Shown: in pieces, positions 1 through 9,057 of the stretch
Numbering within the stretch: position 1 is the first letter of the stretch
How the letters are laid out: each line of letters starts with the position of its first letter
Assembly (NCBI RefSeq): GCF_017303295.1
Contig: NZ_JAFKOK010000012.1
Coordinates: 1 to 64,000, forward strand
Direction: 5' to 3'
From: Rhodobacter sp. NTK016B
GTDB taxonomy: Bacteria > Pseudomonadota > Alphaproteobacteria > Rhodobacterales > Rhodobacteraceae
DNA: 64,000 bases
Notes under the pieces: model-generated
What the model was told of the DNA's origin: nothing
Database searches by the model: none
The model's input: the letters and a program-made list of their open reading frames with translations, nothing else
Made by a program: the position numbers and the translations under genes

Positions 1-999
1 GATGGCCTCGAGCGCCGCGCGCAGGCTGTCCGAGCGGCGGGCCGTCGCCGCGTCGCGTTCGGCCTGCGTCGGCGGCGCTGTGCGGGGCGCGGCCGAGACC
101 GGGCGCACGGCTTTGCGCCCCGCGCTAGCGACGATGGCGTCGATATCGAGGCCCGAGATTTCGTTCGATGACACGCTGCGCAGCGGTTTCGCGCGGACCT
201 GTGGCGTCGTGGGCACGGGTGCGGGCGCAGCGGTTGTCGGGGCCGCAGCACCGGGTCTCGCGGCGACCGGCGGCGTGGTCGCATGGCCCGCCGCGCCGCC
301 CAGATAGGCCGTCTGCACCGCCGGGTCGTGCAACAGCGCCTGCGCCGTGTCCTCGCGCAGGATGCGGCCGTTTTCCAGCAGGTAGCCCCGGTCGGCAATC
401 GACAGGCTCAGCTTGGCGTTCTGTTCCACCAGCAGGATGCCCAGTCCCGCATCGCGCACCGTTTTCAGCGTCTGGAACAATTCCTTGGCCAGAAGCGGCG
501 ACAGGCCGAGGCTGGGTTCGTCCAGCATCAGGATCTCGGGGTTCGACATCATCGCGCGGCCGATGGCGACCATCTGTTGTTCGCCGCCCGACATCGTGCG
601 CGCGGCCTGCCCGGCGCGTTCACTGAGCTTGGGAAACAGCGTCGTCAGGCGGTCGAGATTGGCCTGAACCTCGTCGCGTGCGCGGGCGGGGTTGCCGCCC
701 AGCACGAGGTTCTCGCGCACCGTGAGTTCGCCGAAAATACCGCGCCCTTCCGGCACCAGCGCCAGCCCGCGATCCACGACCTTGTGCGCGGGCAGGCCCA
801 GGACCGGCTCGCCGTCGATCGAGACTGCGCCGCTCGCCTGCCCCTCGCAGATCCCGGCGATGGCCTTGAGCAGCGTGGATTTCCCCGCACCATTGGCGCC
901 CAGAATGACAACGATCTCGCCGGGTTTCACCCGCAGCCCGACCTCTTCAAGCGCGATATGCTTGCCGTAGCGAACCGAGAGATTGCTGACCTCAAGCAT
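1..999 (-). CDS. livF: Branched-chain amino acid/amide-type ABC transporter ATPase LivF, partial, with long C-terminal extension
   Basis: ATP-binding subunit of a Liv-type importer, acting at the cytoplasmic face with LivG. My translation from the ATG at 999 gives MLEVSNLSVRYGK, Walker A GANGAGKST (residues 34-42), signature MSGGEQQM (136-143) and Walker B ILMLDEPSLGL (156-166), all canonical. The usual LivF fold ends near AYLGG at residue 235, but the frame stays open to the window edge, adding at least 98 residues rich in Ala, Pro, Thr and Arg. The stop is outside the window. The start overlaps the livG stop by 8 nt, so it is the last gene of the livKHMGF operon. The ATPase call is secure. 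The role of the tail is unknown. Confidence 0.9.
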   Translation of the reverse strand, partial: MLEVSNLSVRYGKHIALEEVGLRVKPGEIVVILGANGAGKSTLLKAIAGICEGQASGAVSIDGEPVLGLPAHKVVDRGLALVPEGRGIFGELTVRENLVLGGNPARARDEVQANLDRLTTLFPKLSERAGQAARTMSGGEQQMVAIGRAMMSNPEILMLDEPSLGLSPLLAKELFQTLKTVRDAGLGILLVEQNAKLSLSIADRGYLLENGRILREDTAQALLHDPAVQTAYLGGAAGHATTPPVAARPGAAAPTTAAPAPVPTTPQVRAKPLRSVSSNEISGLDIDAIVASAGRKAVRPVSAAPRTAPPTQAERDAATARRSDSLRAALEAI

Positions 1000-1723
1000 C
1001 GTCGTCTCCCAGATAGGCGCGGATGACCTCGCGGTCGGACAGGACCTCGGCGGGCGTGCCCTCGGCGATCTTGGCGCCCGAGGACATCACCACGCAGCGG
1101 TCGCACAGGCTGCGGATCGCATCCATGACGTGTTCCACCAGAATGATCGTGCGCCCCTCTTCGCGCAGCGAGCGGATCAGCGCGATGCCGGTGGACAGCT
1201 CGGTCGGATTAAGGCCCGCCAGCCATTCGTCGAGCAGCAGCACTTTGGGATCGCTTGCCAGCGCGCGCGCCAGTTCGACCCGCTTGGTGTCGATATAGGT
1301 CAGCGCCGAGACCGGCATTCCCATCGCCTGACCCAGCCCCAGCCGGTCCAGCAGGCCGCGCGCGAAATGCTCGGCCTCATGGCCCCAGCGGCGGCGATGG
1401 CCGAAGGCGGCGCCGGCCATGACATTCTCGATCACGGTCAGTTCGGGCAGCAGGCGGACCAGCTGAAAGGTCCGCGCCACGCCCAGCCGCGAGACCTTGT
1501 GCGCGGGTTTTCCCGCCAACTCCGCGCCGCGCAGCCGTATTGAGCCCGCGCTCGGCGCGAAACTGCCCGAGATCATGTTGATCATCGTCGACTTGCCCGA
1601 ACCGTTGGGGCCGATGATGCCCATCACCTCGTGTTCGGCCACGTCGAAGCTGACATCGTTGACCGCGACCAGCCCGCCGAAGCGTTTGGTGACGTTGCGC
1701 GCTTCCAGAATGGGGCGGGTCAT
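992..1723 (-). CDS. livG: Liv-type ABC transporter ATPase LivG
   Basis: 243-residue second ATPase of the importer. Walker A GPNGSGKS lies near residues 38-45 and the LivG-type 'GVARTFQ' Q-loop region follows. The signature region reads LTYIDTKRVELARAL instead of the usual LSYGQQRRLEIARAL, and Walker B continues DEWLAGLNP instead of DEPAAGLNP. The protein is otherwise intact, so this looks like a divergent subfamily rather than decay. The start at 1723 (MTRPILEARN) was chosen because it gives the standard N terminus and an ATGA overlap with the livM stop. A longer reading upstream would run through livM coding sequence. Confidence 0.92.
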   Translation of the reverse strand: MTRPILEARNVTKRFGGLVAVNDVSFDVAEHEVMGIIGPNGSGKSTMINMISGSFAPSAGSIRLRGAELAGKPAHKVSRLGVARTFQLVRLLPELTVIENVMAGAAFGHRRRWGHEAEHFARGLLDRLGLGQAMGMPVSALTYIDTKRVELARALASDPKVLLLDEWLAGLNPTELSTGIALIRSLREEGRTIILVEHVMDAIRSLCDRCVVMSSGAKIAEGTPAEVLSDREVIRAYLGDDDA

Positions 1724-2643
1724 GGCTGGCCTCCGTAGCGGCGGCGCAGCCGGTCCCACAGGCCCACGAATCCGCCGGGCAGCACGTAGACGATCAAGAG
1801 GAAGGCGATGCCCAGCAAAAGCAGCGTCTGGTTGGGCGCCTGCCTTGTGATGACCTCCCACAACAGCGTGAAGGGGATCACCCCGGCGATCGGCCCCCAC
1901 AGGCGTCCGGTGCCGCCCAAAAGCGCCATGATGACGACCTGAAAGGACAGAAGCGGCGCGAAGGCGGTGGCGGGTTCGATATAGATGTAGCGCGGCGCCA
2001 GCATCGCCCCCACGGCGGCGGCCACCGCGCCGGGCACCATGAACAGCGCGACCTTGGCCAGCGCGGTGTCGATGCCCAAATGCTTGGCGACCGTCTCGTC
2101 ATTGCCGATGATCCTGAGCGCGAAGCCCAGCCGCGAGCGCCCGATCAGCCAGCCCAGCAGATAGACCAGCGCGCCCAGCCCCACGAGCATCCAGTAGATC
2201 TCGCGCTCGGTGATCGAGGTCAGGACATACATGCCGCGATGGCCGGTCTGGTTCTGCACCCAGGTGACGACCTGACGGACCATTTCGGCCAGGCCCAGCG
2301 TGAAGATCACGAAATAGACCCCCGACAGGCGCAGCGTCACCAGCCCCACCAAGGCCGCCAGCACCGCGCCGATCCCGGCGGCGATCAGCGGCAGGGCCCA
2401 GAAGGGCAGCGACTGAAACCCGAGGCCGGTGACAAAGGTGCCGACCCCGAAGAATGCCGCCGTCGCCAGCGAGATGTAATGCGTTGGGCCAGAGAAAAGC
2501 GCCCAGCTGGTCGCCAGCACGGCAAACATCGCCATCGTCGTGCCCATCGTCAGCCAATAGGGGCTGCCATAGACCGGCAACAGCGCGCAGAGCGCCAGAA
2601 GCGCTGCGGCGATGATGAAATTGCGGATCTCGCGCGTTGTCAT
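1720..2643 (-). CDS. livM: Liv-type ABC transporter permease LivM
   Basis: 307-residue inner-membrane permease, many hydrophobic segments across its length. It belongs to the BPD_transp_2 family (LivM branch); the segment near ATSWALFSGPTHYISLATAA is typical. It pairs with LivH to form the channel. It starts at ATG 2643, whose ATGA overlaps the livH stop, and its own stop overlaps the livG start by 4 nt, so translation through livH-M-G is probably coupled. The upstream in-frame extension to 3042 would overlap livH and is rejected. Confidence 0.92.
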   Translation of the reverse strand: MTTREIRNFIIAAALLALCALLPVYGSPYWLTMGTTMAMFAVLATSWALFSGPTHYISLATAAFFGVGTFVTGLGFQSLPFWALPLIAAGIGAVLAALVGLVTLRLSGVYFVIFTLGLAEMVRQVVTWVQNQTGHRGMYVLTSITEREIYWMLVGLGALVYLLGWLIGRSRLGFALRIIGNDETVAKHLGIDTALAKVALFMVPGAVAAAVGAMLAPRYIYIEPATAFAPLLSFQVVIMALLGGTGRLWGPIAGVIPFTLLWEVITRQAPNQTLLLLGIAFLLIVYVLPGGFVGLWDRLRRRYGGQP

Positions 2644-3506
2644 CCGCGGGCCTTTCCGAACAGACCCTGCGGGCGGAACAGAAGCACCAGCAGGAACAGA
2701 AGATAGGCCGCCGCCAGCGTCAGGCCGGGATCGATGAGCCGCGCAACGGCGGTTTCGGCGATGCCGAGGATCACCGCCGCGACAATCGTGCCGCGAATAT
2801 CGCCGACGCCGCCCATGATGATGATGATCAGCGCCTTCATGGTGAACAGAACGCCAACCGAGGCGTCGAGCGTGAAAAACATCGACACCAGCGCGCCGCC
2901 CGTGGCGGTGACTGCGCCGCCCAGAGCGAAGGCCAGCGCCGAGGCCGCGCGCACATCGACGCCCACCAGCGGCGCGGCGGCGGGATTGACCGAGACCGCG
3001 CGCAGCTTCAGCCCGGTGCGGGTAAAGGTCAGCCACAGCCACAGCGCGCCGCCGATCACCACGGCCAGCACGAAGGCCACGACCCGGTTCTGCGCGTATG
3101 AGCTTGAGAAGATCTCGACCGGCTGAGCAAGGAAAGCATAGTTGAAATAGCCGCCGCCGAAGGCCCAGGTCATGATGCCGACAAAGGCAAAGGACATGCC
3201 GAAGGTGGCAAGGATGCTGTCGACCTCGAGCGCGCCGCGGCTCTTCGCACGGGTCACCAGCGGTTGCAGCATGATCCGGTACAACAGCCAGTTCACCACG
3301 AAGGCGACAGGCGCGATCACGATCAGGCCGACGACCGGGTTGATCTGGCCTGCGGTGTAGAACCAGAAAGCGGCGAAACCGCCAGCGACCAGCATCTCGC
3401 CATTGGCCAGATTCATGATCCGCGCGACGCCGTATTGCAGGTTCAGCCCCAGCGCGATCAGCGCATAGGTGCCGCCCAGCAACAGGCCGGTTATCAGGAT
3501 GAACAT
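2640..3506 (-). CDS. livH: Liv-type ABC transporter permease LivH
   Basis: 288-residue inner-membrane permease, starting MFILITGLLLGGTYALIALG, the hallmark N terminus of the LivH branch. About eight hydrophobic segments are visible. It is the first permease gene downstream of the substrate-binding protein, separated by 74 nt that hold a strong hairpin. The transported ligand cannot be read from sequence. The neighbourhood (homogentisate and other aromatic catabolism) makes an aromatic acid or amino acid plausible, but this is inference. Confidence 0.92.
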   Translation of the reverse strand: MFILITGLLLGGTYALIALGLNLQYGVARIMNLANGEMLVAGGFAAFWFYTAGQINPVVGLIVIAPVAFVVNWLLYRIMLQPLVTRAKSRGALEVDSILATFGMSFAFVGIMTWAFGGGYFNYAFLAQPVEIFSSSYAQNRVVAFVLAVVIGGALWLWLTFTRTGLKLRAVSVNPAAAPLVGVDVRAASALAFALGGAVTATGGALVSMFFTLDASVGVLFTMKALIIIIMGGVGDIRGTIVAAVILGIAETAVARLIDPGLTLAAAYLLFLLVLLFRPQGLFGKARG

Positions 3507-3548
3507 CGACTGCGTCCGATCAGCTCAGGAAGGGGCGGGTCAGGAAAG

Positions 3549-3572
3549 GGGCGGCGCCCGACGGCACCGCCC
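3549..3572 (-). terminator. GC-rich hairpin between livK and livH
   Basis: A 10-bp stem (3549-3558 with 3563-3572, one G-U pair) and a 4-nt loop, lying in the short gap between the binding-protein stop and livH. No long T-tract follows, so it may be a 3' stabilising or partial-termination hairpin that keeps binding-protein mRNA in excess over permease mRNA, as is common in such operons. Confidence 0.5.
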
Positions 3573-3580
3573 GCATCCGG

Positions 3581-4789
3581 TCAGTTCCAGCCGTCGAAGG
3601 TTTCGACCTCGGTCACGCCGTCGCGTCCTTGCGAGGCAACGCCCCGGAACACGCCGTCCTGCCACTGGCCCACGGTCCAGTAGCGTTCGTTGTCGTTGTT
3701 CTCGTTGAAGTTCACCGGTCCGAGGATGGTCGCGTATTCATGCGACTGGTCCTGCAGGTATTCCAGCACGGCGGCGCGGTCGGTGGTGCCGGCGCCCTCG
3801 ATCGCCTGACCGAGAATTTCGAGCGCGGCATAGGTCGCAGCCGAGGCCCAGTAATCCGGCGCCTGTCCGGCCATCTCCATATGCGCCTGCGCGAATTCCT
3901 GGAACGCGGGATCGTCGGCATTCACGCCGCCCATGCCCAGAACGCCCTCGATCTGATCGCCGAACCGCTCCTGATAGGCCGGGAAGGCGGTGGCGACGGC
4001 GGTGAAGAATACCTGCGGCGCGAAGTTCTGCACGATGGCCTGATCGGTCAGCGCGAACGTGTCGCCGGGATAGGACCACGCGATGAAGGCATCGGCTTCA
4101 GCGGCGCGCGCGCCATCGATCACCGGGGCCAGATCCTGCGTTCCCAGCGGATACGAAGTCTCGTAGACGATTTCGAACCCGTTCTCCTCGAGGATCGCCT
4201 TCGAGATACCCGCCATTTCGATGCCGAACGCATCGGCCACGTTGACCAGCGCCACCCGGTCGCCCAGATCGCCGCGCTCGCGCATATCGACCAGAAGCTG
4301 CGCGGTATCCTCGGCCATCACGCTGGTGCGGCCCAGCACAAAGAACATGTTGGGGAATTGCGCGGCCAGCGCGGGCTGCTGATCGGTCACGGCGGTGCCG
4401 GTGATCATCGGATAGCCGAGCTGCGCGAAGATCGGCGCGGCGGCAAGGTTCAGGCCGGTCGAATAGGGGGCAACCATGAAGTCGACCTCGTCCTGCGTCG
4501 CCATGCGCTGGGCGGCCTGAATCGCCTGCTGCGGGTTGGTCTGGTCGTCGTATTCCACCAGCTCGATGGTCATCTGCTGGTCGCCGACCTGAAGCCCGCC
4601 GTCCTCGTTCGTCTGCTGCACCCAGAGCCGAACGGCGGGCCAGTGGGTCACGGTGGCCCCGCCCGCAAGCGGGCCGGTCTGCGGCGCGGCGGCGCCCAGC
4701 AGGATCGTGTCTTGTGCCCCGGCCGCGCCGAGGCTGCCAGCGAACAGGGCGGCGGCAGCCGCACCCGTCATGATCGTTCTGCGAATCAT
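3581..4789 (-). CDS. Periplasmic substrate-binding protein of Liv-type ABC transporter
   Basis: 402 residues, type I periplasmic binding protein (Peripla_BP_6 family). It has a classic signal peptide (MIRRTIMTG, hydrophobic AAAALFAGSLGAAG, cleavage near AGAQ|D), then ILLGAAAPQTGPLAGG, the ligand-loop region of the family. It delivers the substrate to LivHM. First gene of the minus-strand operon livK-H-M-G-F. The start at 4789 is preceded by a GGGAGAGA Shine-Dalgarno on the minus strand. The ligand is unknown; many relatives bind amino acids, amides, urea or aromatic acids. Confidence 0.9.
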   Translation of the reverse strand: MIRRTIMTGAAAAALFAGSLGAAGAQDTILLGAAAPQTGPLAGGATVTHWPAVRLWVQQTNEDGGLQVGDQQMTIELVEYDDQTNPQQAIQAAQRMATQDEVDFMVAPYSTGLNLAAAPIFAQLGYPMITGTAVTDQQPALAAQFPNMFFVLGRTSVMAEDTAQLLVDMRERGDLGDRVALVNVADAFGIEMAGISKAILEENGFEIVYETSYPLGTQDLAPVIDGARAAEADAFIAWSYPGDTFALTDQAIVQNFAPQVFFTAVATAFPAYQERFGDQIEGVLGMGGVNADDPAFQEFAQAHMEMAGQAPDYWASAATYAALEILGQAIEGAGTTDRAAVLEYLQDQSHEYATILGPVNFNENNDNERYWTVGQWQDGVFRGVASQGRDGVTEVETFDGWN

Positions 4790-5316
4790 GGTCTCTCTCC
4801 CTGTTATGTCGAAACCGGCTTCGGGGCCGATCCCGTCTTTCGTCCTTCGCGAATGCGGTCCGTCTGTCGCGGCGTGGTCCGTCGTGACCGATGCCAGTCG
4901 CAGATCCGTCGCCGGGTTCGCGTCAAGGTCTGGTGCCTCCCTCCCGAAGCACGCTGAGTATTCATACTGGACGAGCCGGGATTCTTTTCAAGTCCCTGTG
5001 ATCACGAATTCGCACCCTGGGGGAATAAGTCCGGTGCTGATTGCCAGAAGTCACTGATACCAAAGGTATGCCTGAGATCACGAAATCGCAGAAACGCGTT
5101 AAACTGCCGCATAAGCGCAGCCAGTTCCGGCGATCAGCCCGGCTTAATCTCTGTGATGTTCACGCGTTAAATGTATACATCCGCTCTGCGATTCGGTTCA
5201 CAGACGCCTTCCCGCCGGTTGACGCGCGGGCGTTCGCCGGTGCGGAAATGGGTCATTGCGTGACCGGCCAGTTCTGGGCACCATGGGGCAAAACGCATCG
5301 AAAGGTGAGCAGAACG
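4790..5316. promoter_or_regulatory. Divergent intergenic region between the Liv operon and the transglycosylase gene
   Basis: 527 nt without a convincing gene. It must carry both divergent promoters. Visible: a short palindrome ATACC-AAA-GGTAT (5057-5069), a perfect 10-bp palindrome ATGTATACAT (5171-5180), and a direct repeat ACGCGTTAAA (5094-5103 and 5162-5171). On the minus strand a TTGAAA box near 4990 lies about 19 nt from a TATGAA sequence, a weak promoter candidate for livK. Reading frames that cross it lack start signals and coding character. Confidence 0.4.
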
Positions 5317-6462
5317 ATGCAGATGAACCGACGCCTCTTCGGGCTGGGGCTGGCAAGCCTTGGCCTTTCCGCCTGTTCGCGCTCTGTCGCAAGCCGCCTG
5401 AGCACCGACGCGCCCGACACCCTTCCTCCCGACCTGTTGCCCGCGCCCAACGCGGATTACGACGCATGGGTCGCCGCCTTCCGTTCGCGGGCGATGGAAC
5501 AGGGGATCTCGGCCTCGACCCTGAACACCGCCTTTCGCGGCGCGGGCTTCCTGCCCGGGGTGGTCACGCGCGACCGCAGCCAGACCGAGTTCCGGCGCTC
5601 GCTGGAAGATTACCTGTCCATCGCCGCTTCGGACGAGCGGGTCGAAAAAGGCCGTCAGGCGCTGGCGAGACATCGCACGACGCTCGAAGCGATCGAATCC
5701 GATAGCGGTGTCAACAAAGAGATCGTCACGGCGATCTGGGGTCTTGAGAGCTTTTATGGCGAGCGGCAGGGCCTGATCCCGGTGATCTCGGCGACGTCGA
5801 CGCTGGCTTACGAAGGCCGTCGCGGGCGCTATTTCGAACGCGAGCTGATCGCCGCGCTGAGGATCGTGCAGAACGGCGATATCCCGGCGCGCCAGATGAC
5901 CGGCAGCTGGGCGGGGGCGATGGGTCATACCCAGTGCATGCCCACGGTTTTTCAGGAATACGCGGTGGATTTCACCGGCGACGGGAGGCGCGACATCTGG
6001 TCTGCCGACCCCTCCGACGCGCTGGCCACCACGGCGGCCTATCTGCGCCGCCACGGCTGGACCCGCGGTCTGCGCTGGGGCGGTGAAGTCGGGCACGGTG
6101 AGCCCGAGGGGACGATCATTCAGCCGCAGGAAGGCGGGCCGCGTTTCTCGGTCACCCGCAATTTCCGGGTCATCAAACGCTATAACCCGTCGGACGCCTA
6201 TGCGCTGGGCGTGGGGCATCTGGCCGACCGGATCGGCGGCGCGGGGCCGCTGCGCGGCACCTTCCCGCCTGACGAATACGGCCTGACCCGCGCCGACCGG
6301 ATCCGGCTGCAAGAGCGTCTGACCGCGCGCGGCTTCGACACGCAGGGCGCGGACGGGGTGATCGGTGACAACACCGAAGCCGCGATCCGCGATTTTCAGG
6401 CCAGCCAGGGGATGGCGGTCACGGGCACGCCCTCGCAGGATCTGCTGCGGCGGCTGGGCTAA
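5317..6462 (+). CDS. Lytic murein transglycosylase, MltB family, with C-terminal peptidoglycan-binding domain
   Basis: 381 residues. Lipoprotein-type N terminus (RRLFGLGLASLGLSAC, lipobox LSAC), then an SLT_2 (MltB-like) lysozyme-fold domain with AIWGLESFYGERQG carrying the catalytic Glu and the GSWAGAMGHTQCMPT motif. A PG_binding_1 domain sits at the C terminus (RLQERLTARGFDTQGADGVI). It cleaves peptidoglycan glycosidic bonds to 1,6-anhydro products in the periplasm. The start at ATG 5317 follows AAAGGTGAGC at good spacing; a second ATG at 5323 is also possible. Single-gene unit divergent from the Liv operon. Confidence 0.9.
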   Translation: MQMNRRLFGLGLASLGLSACSRSVASRLSTDAPDTLPPDLLPAPNADYDAWVAAFRSRAMEQGISASTLNTAFRGAGFLPGVVTRDRSQTEFRRSLEDYLSIAASDERVEKGRQALARHRTTLEAIESDSGVNKEIVTAIWGLESFYGERQGLIPVISATSTLAYEGRRGRYFERELIAALRIVQNGDIPARQMTGSWAGAMGHTQCMPTVFQEYAVDFTGDGRRDIWSADPSDALATTAAYLRRHGWTRGLRWGGEVGHGEPEGTIIQPQEGGPRFSVTRNFRVIKRYNPSDAYALGVGHLADRIGGAGPLRGTFPPDEYGLTRADRIRLQERLTARGFDTQGADGVIGDNTEAAIRDFQASQGMAVTGTPSQDLLRRLG

Positions 6463-6519
6463 ATCCGCGATTCCCGATCCCGGATCCGCCGGGACGGGGG
6501 CCGCGACAAGGGGAGGCGG

Positions 6520-7731
6520 ATGGCCAGAATCCTGATTGCCGGCGCCGGTATCGGCGGCTTGTCGGCCGCGCTGAGCCTGCAGGCATCGGGGCACAGCGTG
6601 CAGGTCTTCGAGTCGGTCGCGCAGATCCGGCCGCTGGGGGTCGGTATCAACGTGATGTCCTCGGCGGCTTTGGTTCTGCGCGAACTCGGTCTGGCCAAAG
6701 CGCTGGACGAGACCGCGATCCGGACCCGGTGCATCGAGTACCGCACGCGCTTTGGCCATCTGATCCAGTCCGATCCGCGCAACGTGGAGGCCGGGTTTCC
6801 CGCACCGCAATATTCGATCCATCGCGGCGCACTTCAGTCCCTGCTGCTGCGTGCCCTGCAAGAGCGCGCCGGCGAGGGTGTGGTCGAGACGGGGCGCCGC
6901 GTCAGCGGTTACCGTCAGGATGCCGACGGGGCCGCGTTGATCTTTGCGGATGGCCGGATCGAGCGTGGCGATCTGATTATCGGCGCCGAAGGCCTGCGTT
7001 CGCCCCTGCGCGCGCAGATCCATCCGGATGACGGGCCGCTGAATTACGAAGGCACAATGATGTTCCGGGGCGCGGTGGAGATGCCGGTGATCGGCGACGG
7101 GCGCACGATGGTCATCGCCGGCGACCACGATTGCAAATTCGTCACCTACCCGATCAGCGAACAGGCCCGGCGCAAGGGACGCGCGCTGACCAATTGGGTG
7201 GCCGAGATCCGGCATTCCGCGCCGCGTCATATCGACGATGCCGATTGGCGGCGCGGGGCGACGATGGATTACATCACGCCATTCCGCGATTTCCGAATGC
7301 CCGACATGGATATCGCCGCGATCCTTGAGGCCACGGACAACGTGACCGAATTCCCGATGATCGACCGCGATCCGCTGCCCTTCTGGACCGATGGACGGGT
7401 CACCTTGCTTGGGGATGCCGCGCATCCGATGTACCCGATCGGCGCCAATGGCGCGAGCCAGGCCATTCTGGATGCAAGCGCGCTTGCCGCGGCTTTGGCA
7501 GAGGATCCGGGGCCGGGGGGCCTGAAAACCTATGAGGCCGCGCGCTTGCCCGTCACCACGAATGTCGTCCGCGCCAACCGTCTGGGCGGGCCCGAGCAGG
7601 TGCTCGACATCGCGGCGGCGCGGGTGACGGGGCCCGAAGACCGGATCGAGGATCTGATTACCAAAGAAGAGCTGGAAGAGGTCGCCGCGAATTACCGCCG
7701 GATCGCGGGATTCGACAAGGCGGGCGCATGA
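6520..7731 (+). CDS. FAD-dependent aromatic-ring monooxygenase (salicylate hydroxylase-like)
   Basis: 403 residues of the class A flavoprotein monooxygenase family. N-terminal Rossmann motif GAGIGGLSAALSL (residues 8-20), internal DG motif LIIGAEGLRSPLR, and C-terminal GD motif LLGDAAHPMYPIGANGASQA are all present. It uses NAD(P)H and O2 to hydroxylate an aromatic substrate. It faces the homogentisate genes, which hints at supplying hydroquinone-type ring-cleavage substrates, but the substrate cannot be assigned. RBS GGGGAGG lies directly upstream. A convergent hairpin separates it from fahA. Confidence 0.85.
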   Translation: MARILIAGAGIGGLSAALSLQASGHSVQVFESVAQIRPLGVGINVMSSAALVLRELGLAKALDETAIRTRCIEYRTRFGHLIQSDPRNVEAGFPAPQYSIHRGALQSLLLRALQERAGEGVVETGRRVSGYRQDADGAALIFADGRIERGDLIIGAEGLRSPLRAQIHPDDGPLNYEGTMMFRGAVEMPVIGDGRTMVIAGDHDCKFVTYPISEQARRKGRALTNWVAEIRHSAPRHIDDADWRRGATMDYITPFRDFRMPDMDIAAILEATDNVTEFPMIDRDPLPFWTDGRVTLLGDAAHPMYPIGANGASQAILDASALAAALAEDPGPGGLKTYEAARLPVTTNVVRANRLGGPEQVLDIAAARVTGPEDRIEDLITKEELEEVAANYRRIAGFDKAGA

Positions 7732-7753
7732 CCCCATAGCGGCGCCTGCTGGC

Positions 7754-7784
7754 TTCCGGCGCGACCGCAGGGGCCGCGCCGGGA
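7754..7784. terminator. Convergent hairpin terminator
   Basis: 8-bp perfect stem CCGGCGCG/CGCGCCGG (7756-7763 with 7775-7782) flanked by TT and AA, between the converging monooxygenase and fahA genes. It likely ends both transcripts. Confidence 0.55.
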
Positions 7785-7800
7785 AAGTCGTATCGCGGGT

Positions 7801-9057
7801 TCAGCGCGCGAAGGGATCGGCCAGAGCGGGCAGCACCATGCCGGAGCAATCGCCGAAGCCGATCGTGTAGCCGTCGCCGTGGCAGACGCCCTTCAGGGTC
7901 AGCGTGTCGCCGTCCTCAAGGAAATTCCGCGTCTCGCCACCGTCCAGCGTCACCGGCTCCTTGCCGCCCCAGCTGAGTTCCAGTAGCGAACCACGGCTTT
8001 CCTTGGTCGCGCCGGAAATGGTGCCCGAGCCCAGAAGATCGCCCGCCCGCATCGGGCAGCCCGAGGTCGTGTGATGCGCCAGTTGCTGGGCCGAGGAATA
8101 GTACATTTCCTTGTAGTTCGTGCGCGTGATCTCGGTCGCCTTGCCGCCTTCGGGCGTCAGCTCGACCGAGAGGTCGATGTCATAGAGCATCGGCCGCGGC
8201 TCTTCGAGATAGGGCAGCAGTGGCTTCTCGCGCTCGGGCGTCGAGGCGCGGAACGGGGCGAGCGCGGGCTTGGTGACGATCCACGGGCTGATCGTCGTGG
8301 CCGTGGCCTTGGCCTGGAACGGGCCCAGCGGCACGTATTCCCAAGCCTGGATGTCGCGCGCCGACCAGTCGTTGAGCAGCACATAGCCAAAGATCATGTC
8401 GTCGGCTTCTGCCACGGTCACGGGGCCGCTGGACGGTTTGCCGACGATGGCGCCCATTTCCAGTTCCAGATCGAAGCGCGCACAGGGGGCGAAGTGCGGC
8501 GCGTCATCCTGCGGGCCTTTCAGCTGACCCCAGGGGCGGCGCACCCCGGTGCCCGACACGACGACCGACGAGGCGCGGCCGTTATACCCGATCGGGATAT
8601 GCAGCCAGTTGGGCGGCAGTGCGTTCTCGGGCCCCCGGAACATCGTCCCGACATTGAAGGCGTGGTTCTTGCCGGCATAGAAGTCGGTGTATTCCGAAAC
8701 CCGGAACGGCATATGCATGGTCACGCCCGACAGCGGGTGCAGGTATTGCGCGACCTGATCTTGCGTCGACGCATTGTCGGACAGATGTCCCAGAAGCGCC
8801 GAGCGAAGTTTTTCCCATGTCTCGGGGCCCGCTTCCATCAACGGGTTCCAGACGCCGCTTTGCAGCAGTTGGGTGTCCGAAATCCGCAGCAGCCCGGCTT
8901 TTTCCATGCCCGCCACGTCCAGCACCTGATCGCCGATGGCGACGCCGCAGCGGGGCTGCGTGCCGGGCGTCGAGAACACGCCGTAAGGCAGGTTGTTCAA
9001 CGGAAAGGGGCAATCGGCGCTGTTGGCGCTGTCAATCCAGCTACGCATGAGGGTCAT
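7801..9057 (-). CDS. fahA: Fumarylacetoacetase
   Basis: 418 residues, full length for the family. Hydrolyses 4-fumarylacetoacetate to fumarate and acetoacetate, the last step of tyrosine/homogentisate catabolism. The N-terminal FAA_hydrolase_N domain is followed by the catalytic domain with DFYAGKNHAFNVGTMFRG (metal Asp and catalytic His), FDLELEMGAIVG (metal Glu residues) and LNDWSARDIQAWEYVPLG. It lies downstream of hmgA on the same strand with a 117-nt gap, so co-transcription is likely. No maleylacetoacetate isomerase gene is adjacent, although that step is needed between HmgA and FahA. Confidence 0.96.
   Translation of the reverse strand: MTLMRSWIDSANSADCPFPLNNLPYGVFSTPGTQPRCGVAIGDQVLDVAGMEKAGLLRISDTQLLQSGVWNPLMEAGPETWEKLRSALLGHLSDNASTQDQVAQYLHPLSGVTMHMPFRVSEYTDFYAGKNHAFNVGTMFRGPENALPPNWLHIPIGYNGRASSVVVSGTGVRRPWGQLKGPQDDAPHFAPCARFDLELEMGAIVGKPSSGPVTVAEADDMIFGYVLLNDWSARDIQAWEYVPLGPFQAKATATTISPWIVTKPALAPFRASTPEREKPLLPYLEEPRPMLYDIDLSVELTPEGGKATEITRTNYKEMYYSSAQQLAHHTTSGCPMRAGDLLGSGTISGATKESRGSLLELSWGGKEPVTLDGGETRNFLEDGDTLTLKGVCHGDGYTIGFGDCSGMVLPALADPFAR

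Noticed and set aside
5167-7737. 856-codon open frame on the minus strand
   Set aside because: It lies antisense to the transglycosylase and monooxygenase genes, which have clear motifs. High GC produces such long shadow frames.
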